Shown here: piece by piece, positions 52,876-60,306 of the stretch
Layout of the letters: every line of letters starts with the position of its first letter
Position numbering within the stretch: position 1 is the stretch's first letter
From: CAYUTA01 sp964447605
Lineage (GTDB): Bacteria > Bacillota > Clostridia > Christensenellales > CAG-138
Direction: 5' to 3'
Length of the DNA stretch: 64,000 nucleotides
NCBI GenBank assembly: GCA_964447605.1
Contig: CAYUTA010000002.1
Location: forward strand, 1 to 64,000
Notes under the pieces: generated by a model
Told to the model about the DNA's origin: nothing
Seen by the model: the letters and a program-made list of their open reading frames with translations, nothing else
The model's database searches: none
Made by a program: the position numbers and the translations under genes

Positions 52876-53364
52876 TCTTCGCTGTATTTCATCCTTCAAT
52901 ACCACTCAGGCGGAAGCGCGGCGTAATCCGGCACGCCCCCGCGCAGCCCGCCGAAAAAGCGTTGCGGCGTGTTGTCGTGTCAACCGCGCACGAAAGCCAA
53001 GCGGGGAAGCACCATAGAATCCGCCAAACGGCGGCCGCGTTTGTCTGTGCGTCGCGCGATGCGCGCCCCCTGTAATCCGCGGCGCAGACATACAGGGGGC
53101 AGCTGATAAACGGCCTCCCGAACCTGTCGGCAAAAGGCCCGGGAGGAAAAGCCGCAATCATGGGCATGGGCGACGGGCGCGGCGGCTTACCCACGCCTTT
53201 GCAGGGGCAGTCTGACCGTCCGCAGGCAAAAAACACGGTTTCTTGATACGCGAAACGGTGCGGCGCCTGCAAGATCCGCGTTACGGTACGCCTAAGTTAA
53301 AGGCATCGCTTGTTTACGATCCGCAGGGGCATGGCCCAATCCGCCACACCCCCGCCGTTGCTTT
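52876..53364. other. Gap downstream of ftsH with inverted repeats
   Basis: No gene seen in about 490 bases. It holds a repeat copy at 52942-52969 (25 of 28 identical to 24135-24162), a perfect ten-base inverted repeat GCCCCCTGTA (53065-53074) with TACAGGGGGC (53091-53100), and CCTCCCG (53114-53120) with CGGGAGG (53140-53146). These may stop ftsH transcription. Confidence 0.55.
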
Positions 53365-55404
53365 TTATTCTTCTTCCGGCTTTTCCGATTCCGCTTCGGG
53401 CGGTTCCTGCGGGGGTTGTGTTTCCGTTTCGCGGTCTTCCGCCGCAACCTGGGCGTGCGCCGCACGCTTGGGCTTATTCAGCTTGCCGACCACGCGCTTG
53501 GGATCGGCGCCGTGATAGACGGCTTCGAACTCTTCGCCCGTCACGCGCTCATAGTCCATGAGCATCTGCGCCACGCGGTCGAGCGCGTCCATATCGGATC
53601 GGATGGCCTCGGATGCGCGCGCATACTGCGCGTCCAATATCCTGCGCACCTCGTCGTCCACAGTGGCCGCGAGCGATTCGCTGTAATTGCGCTGATGCCC
53701 CCAATCCTTGGCGATGAATACCTCCTCCTGTCCGCCCAGAAACATCGGCCCTACGGATTCGCTCATGCCGTACTCGGTCACCATTTTATGCGCAATCTCG
53801 CTGCTCCTCTGCAGGTCGTTGTATGCGCCGGTGGATACGTCGTTAAACTTGAGCGCCTCCGCCACACGGCCGCCCAGCGCCATTGCAATCCGGTCGAGCA
53901 GCTGGTTCTTGGTCACATGCATCATATCCTCTTTGGGCAGCGACATGGTGTAGCCCGCCGCCATGCCGCGCGGTACGATGCTTACCTCATGCACCGGGTC
54001 GCAGCCCGGCAGCTTCTGCGCAACGATGGCGTGGCCCGCTTCATGATAAGCAGTGATGCGCTTGTCGGCCGGGGTAATGACGCGGCTGCGCTTTTCCGGC
54101 CCCATCTGTACGCGCGTGATGGCCTCTTCCAGTTCGGCCATCGTGATTTTTTCCCGGTTGGAGCGCGCGGCCAAAATTGCCGCCTCATTGAGCACGTTCT
54201 CCAGATCCGCGCCCGTAAAGCCCGGCGTACGCATGGCCAGCACAGACAACTCCACCTCCGGCGCAAGCGGTTTGTTGCGCGCGTGCACCTTAAGAATTTC
54301 CTCGCGGCCCTTTACGTCCGGGTAGCTGACCGTGATCTGGCGGTCAAAGCGTCCGGGGCGCAGCAGCGCCGGGTCCAGGATGTCCGGTCGGTTGGTCGCG
54401 GCAATTACGATGATGCCGCCGTTGGGTTCAAAGCCGTCCATTTCAACGAGCAGCTGGTTGAGCGTCTGCTCCCGCTCATCGTGGCCGCCGCCCATGCCCG
54501 CGCCGCGGTGCCTGCCAACCGCGTCGATTTCATCGATAAACACGACCGCCGGGGTGCTGCGCTTGGCGGTGGCGAACAGATCGCGCACCCGCGACGCGCC
54601 CACGCCGACGAACATTTCAACAAAGTCGGAACCGGATATGCTGAAAAACGGCACCTTTGCCTCGCCCGCAACAGCCTTTGCAAGCAGGGTTTTGCCGGTG
54701 CCCGGAGGGCCGACGAGCAAAACGCCCTTCGGGATGCGCGCGCCAATGGCGTTGAAACGCGCGGGATCACGCATAAAGTCCACGATCTCCTTGAGCTCAT
54801 CCTTCTCCTCGTCCGCGCCTGCCACGTCCGCAAACGTGACGCTCATTTTGTCATGCAGCTGCAGCCGCGCCTGCGATTTGCCAAAGTTCATCATCTGCTT
54901 GCCGCCGCCCTGCTGGCGCATCAGGAAATAATAGAACACGCCGAACGCGCCAAAGATCAGCAGATACGGAAGGATGACGGCCCAGATCGATTCCTCCTCA
55001 ATGTGCGATTCATAGGCAAACGAATAGTCCGCGCTGGAAACTTCGTCCACGGAGGAAAACTTTTCCGCATTGGCGGCATATACGATGGCGGCCATATCCT
55101 GCCGGAACGTCGTTTCCGACGGGATGACCGTGTAGAAGTCCGCGCGCTTGGGCAGATCCTTCATCTCATATTGACTGTCGCCGTAGAGACCATAGATCTC
55201 GCGGTAGGAGACCTGAATGGCCTTGATGGTCGTTTCATCGGCCGACGCATTGCCCGCCTCGGTACGGCGCGCCATCTGCAAAAAATCCGTATTGTAATCG
55301 AGTGTGTCCGGCCCCTTTTTGCCTGGGTTCATCCCCGACACCATCATGATGATCGCGCCGAGAAGCACCACCCAGACAAGCGCCGTTGTGATTTTTTTGT
55401 TCAA
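53365..55404 (-). CDS. ftsH: ATP-dependent zinc metalloprotease FtsH
   Basis: A 679-residue membrane protease. Two N-terminal helices (about 7-23 and 138-156) enclose an outer domain. The AAA module has GPPGTGKT, FIDEIDAVGRHRG and the second region of homology. The zinc site is HEAGH with a later Asp. It degrades membrane and short-lived cytosolic proteins as a hexamer. The start codon is TTG at 55404, after GGAGGAT. It is last in the conserved tilS-hpt-ftsH set, but 220 bases after hpt. The C-terminal 60 residues are a charged Pro/Glu-rich tail. Confidence 0.96.
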   Translation of the reverse strand: MNKKITTALVWVVLLGAIIMMVSGMNPGKKGPDTLDYNTDFLQMARRTEAGNASADETTIKAIQVSYREIYGLYGDSQYEMKDLPKRADFYTVIPSETTFRQDMAAIVYAANAEKFSSVDEVSSADYSFAYESHIEEESIWAVILPYLLIFGAFGVFYYFLMRQQGGGKQMMNFGKSQARLQLHDKMSVTFADVAGADEEKDELKEIVDFMRDPARFNAIGARIPKGVLLVGPPGTGKTLLAKAVAGEAKVPFFSISGSDFVEMFVGVGASRVRDLFATAKRSTPAVVFIDEIDAVGRHRGAGMGGGHDEREQTLNQLLVEMDGFEPNGGIIVIAATNRPDILDPALLRPGRFDRQITVSYPDVKGREEILKVHARNKPLAPEVELSVLAMRTPGFTGADLENVLNEAAILAARSNREKITMAELEEAITRVQMGPEKRSRVITPADKRITAYHEAGHAIVAQKLPGCDPVHEVSIVPRGMAAGYTMSLPKEDMMHVTKNQLLDRIAMALGGRVAEALKFNDVSTGAYNDLQRSSEIAHKMVTEYGMSESVGPMFLGGQEEVFIAKDWGHQRNYSESLAATVDDEVRRILDAQYARASEAIRSDMDALDRVAQMLMDYERVTGEEFEAVYHGADPKRVVGKLNKPKRAAHAQVAAEDRETETQPPQEPPEAESEKPEEE

Positions 55405-55624
55405 CTATCTATCCTCCACACTTGGCCGCGCGCAAGCGCCGCGGTCACAATCCATATCTTACGGTCCGTCCTTTACAAAGGCGTCTCGCTCCCGCGCAGG
55501 ACGGCCCCGGGAACATTCTATAAATTACGTTCATCCGCTTTGCACGCTTCAAGCCAGCACGTTCCGGCATGCCGCGCCTTCAGCCGGCAGACAAAGCCCG
55601 TTTTGCACAGATCAGCCCGCGCGT

Positions 55625-56185
55625 CTATTCGCAATAAACCGCAGGCTTGAGCACGCCTACATACGGCAGGTTGCGGTAAACGCCCGCAAAATCAAGCCCG
55701 TACCCCACCACAAATTTATTGGGGATGATGAATCCGCAGTAATCGGGCGTAATTTCACACTCCCTGCGCTCCGGCTTATCGAGCAGGCAGCAGATTTTCA
55801 GCGAGGCCGGGTTGCGGCTTTGCAACAGACGCGTCAGATGCGAAAGCGTCAAGCCGCTGTCCATGATATCCTCGGCAATGATCACGTGCTTGTCGGTAAT
55901 GGATATATCCATATCCTTGGTGATACGCACAATGCCGCTGGTCTTTTGCGCGTTTCCATAGCTGCTGATGCCCATGAATTCATAGTGCACGGGAATGGTC
56001 ATTTTCCGCGCCAGGTCGGAGAAAAACGTTACCGCGCCCTTGAGAATGCAGACGAGAATCACATCGTCGCCATAAGCGGCGTAGTCCTTTGAAATCTGCG
56101 CGCCCAGTTCGGATACGCGCGCGGCGATGGCCTCCTCCGTCAACAGAATTTCATCGATGTCGTCCCGCATGTTCTGCGCTCTCAT
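55625..56185 (-). CDS. hpt: Hypoxanthine phosphoribosyltransferase
   Basis: A 186-residue type I phosphoribosyltransferase. It joins hypoxanthine or guanine to PRPP. The PRPP loop is VIIAEDIMDSGLTLSHL (about 100-116), the flexible-loop residues are GISSYGN, and the base pocket is near PNKFVVGYGLDF. It overlaps tilS by ATGA, the usual Bacillota arrangement. ATG 56185 or, five codons later, MRDDID could be the start; GAGGAGGAAACGGAG precedes the first. Confidence 0.95.
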   Translation of the reverse strand: MRAQNMRDDIDEILLTEEAIAARVSELGAQISKDYAAYGDDVILVCILKGAVTFFSDLARKMTIPVHYEFMGISSYGNAQKTSGIVRITKDMDISITDKHVIIAEDIMDSGLTLSHLTRLLQSRNPASLKICCLLDKPERRECEITPDYCGFIIPNKFVVGYGLDFAGVYRNLPYVGVLKPAVYCE

Positions 56186-57537
56186 TGCTCCGTTTCCTCC
56201 TCGTATATAATATGCAGTATCCGCCTGGTCTCAACCGTAATCGCGGCTTTTTGGCCGACCTCGTATCCGCCCACCCAGTATACCTCGCGCCCGGACGCCA
56301 GCAACGGCATATCCCGCAGATGGCGCGGGATTTTTTTATCGGTCAGATAGTCCGAAAGCTTCCGTTCACCGGGCGCGCCAAGCGGAAAAAAACGGTCTCC
56401 GTCACGCCTTGTGCGCACCAAGAGGTCCACCGGCAGCTTATCCGCGTCCAGATAGGCCTCCCTGCCGTCGGCCGGCCTGCGGAATGCTCCGGCCTCCCCG
56501 GCAATTAGCCGCCCGCCGCCCGGCAGCCGCGTTTGGCCCGGGATAACGAATGCAACCGCATATGCCTTTGGGCCTGGATAAACGCCCACATACAGGCACG
56601 CGCCGTCCACCCATGCGCCGCGTCCGCCGCGCAGTTCGATACAGGTGCCCGTTTGTGCGGTAAGCAGCGCGCAAACGCGCCGGATATCCGCCCCGGTTAC
56701 ATTGCCGCTTTCCAGCAGCAACCTGCGCACCGCTCTGGACAAAACGGGCGGCGCCTGCCCGGCAAGCATGGCCCGGTCATACCCATGGATCCGCGAAGCG
56801 CTTTCAAGCGCCTCCTCCGCCAGCCGTTCCAAAAACGCGTCGTCCTGCGCAGCCAGCCGCGCCGTCTGCGCAAGCGCCTGCGCCGCTTTGGGGTTGAACG
56901 ATGCAAGCAGCGGCATGAGCTCATGCCGGATGCGGCCGCGCGTTTGATCAGCGGACGCATTGGTTTGGTCAACGCGGTACGTCAATCCGTTTTCGGCAAG
57001 GTACGCCTCGATCAAGGCGCGGCCGACGCGCAGCAACGGCCGGGCAAGATCGCCGTTTCGGGGCCGCATGGCCGCAAGCCCGCTTGTTCCGCACCCGCGC
57101 AGCAGATGCATCAGCAGCGTTTCCGCCTGATCGTCGCGGTGATGCGCGGTCATGATACAGTCCGCGCCCGCCTCTTTTGCCGCCCTGCGCAAAAACGCGT
57201 AGCGCAGCGTGCGCGCGGCCTGTTCGAGCGACTGTCCCTCTGCCGCGGCGTATGCGGGCACGTCCGCCCGCTCCACGCTAAGCGGCACCTCCAGTTCGCG
57301 GCAGAATGCGCGGCAAAACGCCTCGTCCGCATCCGCAGCCTCGCCGCGGATGCCATGGTGCAGGTGCGCTGCATATACCGCGGCAAGCGCGCCCTCCTCA
57401 CACAACCGACGCAAAGCATGGGTCAACGCAACAGAGTCCGCGCCGCCCGACAGGCCGATGAGCACGGTATCGGCGCCGCTCACCCCGCAGTTGTGCAGCA
57501 TCGATTCTGTTAAAATGCGCACCGCATACTTCTCCAT
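56182..57537 (-). CDS. tilS: tRNA(Ile)-lysidine synthetase
   Basis: A 451-residue TilS: it attaches lysine to the wobble C34 of tRNA-Ile(CAU) so it reads AUA. N-terminal PP-loop ATPase with LIGLSGGADSVAL (about 27-39) and MTAHHRDDQAETLLMHLLRG; C-terminal substrate-binding and TilS_C domains. The start ATG 57537 has no Shine-Dalgarno site, and the promoter lies so close that the transcript leader would be about 8 bases, so it may be translated as a near-leaderless message. ATGA overlap with hpt. Confidence 0.94.
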   Translation of the reverse strand: MEKYAVRILTESMLHNCGVSGADTVLIGLSGGADSVALTHALRRLCEEGALAAVYAAHLHHGIRGEAADADEAFCRAFCRELEVPLSVERADVPAYAAAEGQSLEQAARTLRYAFLRRAAKEAGADCIMTAHHRDDQAETLLMHLLRGCGTSGLAAMRPRNGDLARPLLRVGRALIEAYLAENGLTYRVDQTNASADQTRGRIRHELMPLLASFNPKAAQALAQTARLAAQDDAFLERLAEEALESASRIHGYDRAMLAGQAPPVLSRAVRRLLLESGNVTGADIRRVCALLTAQTGTCIELRGGRGAWVDGACLYVGVYPGPKAYAVAFVIPGQTRLPGGGRLIAGEAGAFRRPADGREAYLDADKLPVDLLVRTRRDGDRFFPLGAPGERKLSDYLTDKKIPRHLRDMPLLASGREVYWVGGYEVGQKAAITVETRRILHIIYEEETEQ

Positions 57538-57551
57538 TATTTAATTGTTTT

Positions 57552-57580
57552 ATTGTACCCGCTGCCGCAGAATTTGACAA
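57552..57580 (-). promoter_or_regulatory. Promoter of tilS-hpt
   Basis: On the minus strand TTGTCA (57580-57575), 17 bases, TACAAT (57557-57552). The expected start point is about 8 bases before the tilS ATG. Confidence 0.7.
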
Positions 57581-57626
57581 GAGCGAACCAAAAAATCCAT
57601 CAAACGATTTCATGCAGAACACGATT

Positions 57627-57655
57627 TTGACAAAATCCGCCATTGCCGGTATACT
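57627..57655 (+). promoter_or_regulatory. Promoter of radC
   Basis: TTGACA (57627-57632), 17 bases, TATACT (57650-57655). It starts about 20 bases before the ATG at 57683. It stands back to back with the tilS promoter. Confidence 0.8.
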
Positions 57656-57682
57656 GGCTAACGGAAAGGCGGCTGTCGTTTC

Positions 57683-58486
57683 ATGTCGAACAATGCCTCC
57701 GCAACGCCGCACGCCGGCCACAGGGAACGCCTCCGCGCCCGCTATGCCGAATTTGGCGGCGAAGGTTTTTTAGACCATCAGTTTTTAGAGCTTTTATTGA
57801 CCTATGCCGTGCCCAGACGCGACACCAACGAGCTTGCGCACGCTCTGCTGACGCGCTTCGGCTCGCTCGGGCAGGTCTTTTGCGCGAGCATTGCGCAGCT
57901 GCAAACCGTCGACGGCGTCGGCAAAAGCGTCGCGGTGTTTTTGCGCATGCAGAGCGACCTGATACAGCGGATCTCGCTGGCGTCGCTCGCCGACGCGCGC
58001 GGCCGCGTCAAGCTCGGCACGCCGCTTGCCGCCGCGCAGTTCGCGCTGATGCGCCTGCACGCGCATCCCTACGAAACCATGCTCATGACATGCCTCAACA
58101 GCCGCTGCGAGGCCGTCCGCACCGAAACGCTGCAAAGGGGCTCTCTGACCGAGGCGCCCGTTTACCCCCGCGTAATCGCGGAAACCGCGCTGCTCAATCA
58201 CGCGCACAGCGTGCTGCTGATGCATAATCACCCCTCCGGCAACCCCGCGCCGTCCGAGGAGGATTCCTCCGTCACGGAAGCGGTGAAAGCCGCGCTTTCC
58301 GGCATCGGCGTGCGTCTCAGCGACCACCTGATCGTCGGCGGCGCGTTCGTATACAGCTATTCGGCGGACGTGCTGATCGACCTCTCCGCCAGTCGGCCAA
58401 AAACGCTCTCCCTTGCGGATTTTGCTTCCGCGCCGGCCGCCGGTTCAGGCGCTTTGCTCCGGGTGATGGAGGCGTATTCCGACTAG
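57683..58486 (+). CDS. radC: RadC family JAB/MPN domain protein
   Basis: A 267-residue UPF0758 (RadC) protein. The N-terminal helix-hairpin-helix region (FCASIAQLQTVDGVGKSVAVF, about 70-90) and the C-terminal JAB metalloprotease-like domain with MHNHPSGNPAPSEED (about 176-190) are intact. The biochemical role is not established despite the DNA-repair name. The last 50 residues are a weakly conserved tail, longer than usual. Own promoter. Confidence 0.92.
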   Translation: MSNNASATPHAGHRERLRARYAEFGGEGFLDHQFLELLLTYAVPRRDTNELAHALLTRFGSLGQVFCASIAQLQTVDGVGKSVAVFLRMQSDLIQRISLASLADARGRVKLGTPLAAAQFALMRLHAHPYETMLMTCLNSRCEAVRTETLQRGSLTEAPVYPRVIAETALLNHAHSVLLMHNHPSGNPAPSEEDSSVTEAVKAALSGIGVRLSDHLIVGGAFVYSYSADVLIDLSASRPKTLSLADFASAPAAGSGALLRVMEAYSD

Positions 58487-58744
58487 GTCCGCAACGCAGC
58501 TTTGCCGTCATTTTGGATTATTAACATTTCGGATTGTTAACATTGCCTCGATATTGCCGCGTTCCATGCGTGCGGGCGTTTCATATCGTCGAACAGGCGG
58601 GAATGAGCGGTCTCTTGCATGTGTAAGCGGCAAAACCATCCGCTTGCAGGACGATTTTTTCATTGCGGGCCGCCGCTGTTCTTTTCCGCGGCCCCTGACC
58701 TTTCCATCAGCGCGTTGTAACGATTTTTTGAAGTTCCGAATTTG

Positions 58745-58999
58745 TTAACATCGTAATTCGGAGATGGCTTCCTTTTCCTCGCGGCTCCCGGCTTTTTCTT
58801 CCAGAGCCGCAATGAGCCCGGGTACCTGCTTATGATAAAACCAGTCATAGGTGCGCTTAGCTTTTTCCGGCGTCATGCGCAACGTCTTTGCGATTGCGGA
58901 ATAGGACGCTTTTTCCTCTTTCCGCAGCGCTACGACGCGGGCAATCGTTTCCTCGCTCAATTTGGGCTTATATGGCGGCAGGCCCCTGATAAACCACAT
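58745..58999 (-). CDS. Small helix-turn-helix hypothetical protein
   Basis: An 84-residue basic protein. A Hin/resolvase-like helix-turn-helix is visible: LSEETIARVVALRKEEKASY followed by SAIAKTLRMTPEKAKRTYDW (about 14-53). Acidic and Lys-rich helices follow (AALEEKAGSREEKEAI). Nothing else is recognised. It may bind DNA. ATG 58999 follows GGGAAGG. The 7-base inverted repeat CCGAATT/AATTCGG at 58736-58761 straddles its stop codon. Confidence 0.6.
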   Translation of the reverse strand: MWFIRGLPPYKPKLSEETIARVVALRKEEKASYSAIAKTLRMTPEKAKRTYDWFYHKQVPGLIAALEEKAGSREEKEAISELRC

Positions 59000-59144
59000 C
59001 GGCCTTCCCGGTTCCCCCTCCCGGTATTCGTCCAGGATATATTTGATACCCGAATTCCAGGTAAGCTATACAAAGCGACTTGTCCCTGGAACAATCAGAC
59101 CATCTGTATTCATAGCTTCAGCGTACAAATTTGAGCGGCAAATG

Positions 59145-59188
59145 AAAAAAAGTAGGCTGAAATCCTTACGGTTGCTGGATTTCAGCCT
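59145..59188 (-). terminator. Strong terminator of the SIMPL gene
   Basis: Perfect 12-base stem AGGCTGAAATCC (59154-59165) with GGATTTCAGCCT (59177-59188). On the minus strand it is followed by seven T (59151-59145, one interruption near the stem). It lies 34 bases after the stop. Confidence 0.85.
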
Positions 59189-59221
59189 GTTTCCATGCGG
59201 TCTGAAAAAGGGCGTGCCCGC

Positions 59222-59944
59222 CTATTCAATTAAAAAATCAACCGTCACGCGTGCCGGGACGTCGATTGCGCTGGTTTCAAAATCCACGCCGACAAGCGAG
59301 CTGTCGTCGCTGGCGGACTCCTCCACGCCCACAACCGCGCCAAGCGTCACGCCGGCCGCGCCCGCAATGGAGGCCGCCTTAAGCCGCGCGTCCGCCATGG
59401 CTGCAAGCAACGCTTCCTGATACGCCGTCGAAGCGTCCATGATGCCGTAGGTAATGCTTTTCAACTCGCCCGCCGAGGTATCGATGATGCCGGACATGAC
59501 GCTGTTGGCCGTCGTCAGTTCATGCGCGATGATCGTGATGGTTGCCGAGGCCAGATAACCCGTGATTGCGCCGTCGGATTCACGCTGCTGGGCCGTGATG
59601 CTGATGCCCGTGTCCGTGATGTCGCCGCGCAGCACGCCAAGCGAAAGCGCGACCTCGTATACGCTGTCAAGGTTCGCCTCGCACGACGCGTTGGCCTGCT
59701 CCGCCGTGTCCGATGTGTTTTGCACGTTGAGCGTAAGCGTCGCAAAGTCCGGCGCGGCAACAACCTTGCCAAGGCCAGAAACCGTGATGATATGCTCGTT
59801 TGGCACAAGCTCGTGATTGACAATCACCTGCGGCGTTGCCGGTTTCGGCGTGGGGCCGGGGACGATCTCCTCCGCCGCCTTACAGCCGGCAATCAGCATG
59901 GGCGTCAGCAATGCGGCAACCAGCGCGATCCATTTCAGCTTCAT
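59222..59944 (-). CDS. SIMPL domain (DUF541) lipoprotein
   Basis: A 240-residue lipoprotein: lipobox LIAGC (Cys21), a Pro/Thr linker (28-40) and a SIMPL domain (about 50-238, with ITVSGLGKVVAAPDFATLTL and the closing VPARVTVDFLIE). The family forms large beta/alpha oligomers at the cell surface or periplasm and has no agreed enzymatic role. Monocistronic, with a strong terminator. Confidence 0.9.
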   Translation of the reverse strand: MKLKWIALVAALLTPMLIAGCKAAEEIVPGPTPKPATPQVIVNHELVPNEHIITVSGLGKVVAAPDFATLTLNVQNTSDTAEQANASCEANLDSVYEVALSLGVLRGDITDTGISITAQQRESDGAITGYLASATITIIAHELTTANSVMSGIIDTSAGELKSITYGIMDASTAYQEALLAAMADARLKAASIAGAAGVTLGAVVGVEESASDDSSLVGVDFETSAIDVPARVTVDFLIE

Positions 59945-60252
59945 CGTTCAGCCTCCAACGATAGATTCCGGTTTTAGTATACGCCATCGCCGCATTCCTG
60001 GCAAGCGTTCGGCGCACCCCGGCAGGGACAAACATGAAAGCCGCCTTTTCACGCGTTTGCGTAAAAAAAGTTCATGTGTTTGGTCTGGCGCCCCGTCCGC
60101 TGCCGCGCGTCTCCCTATGCCTGTATTGATATAACCCGCTACGTACTTTGCCGCAACCGTTTCACATCCCGTTCCTCTTCCCGCATGCATACGCTTCGGC
60201 AAGGCGCTCTCCCACGCTGCCCGCGCGACGCGATTCGACATTTGGTTCCGAG

Positions 60253-60282
60253 TTGCAAACGTGCCACCAGATGTTGTATAAT
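60253..60282 (+). promoter_or_regulatory. Promoter of the ftsK-rimO operon
   Basis: TTGCAA (60253-60258), 18 bases, TATAAT (60277-60282). The transcript would begin near 60289, which rules out the longer frame starting at 60148 and supports ATG 60307. Confidence 0.7.
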
Positions 60283-60306
60283 ATATTGCATTATTGTGGG
60301 AAAGGT

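Noticed and set aside
52889..53272. 127-residue minus-strand frame downstream of ftsH
   Set aside because: Runs through inverted repeats and a repeat copy; product has no recognisable features.
53416..55650. 744-residue plus-strand frame opposite ftsH
   Set aside because: The minus-strand FtsH has all family motifs. The plus frame is a GC-rich antisense frame with Arg/His/Ala-rich product and no motif.
58500..58560. Repeated TTAACATT units as a small direct-repeat array
   Set aside because: Only two close copies plus one distant TTAACATC; too few and too short to call an array or iteron set.
60148..60306. N-terminal extension of FtsK
   Set aside because: The TTGCAA-18-TATAAT promoter lies inside it, and the FtsK family starts near 60307.
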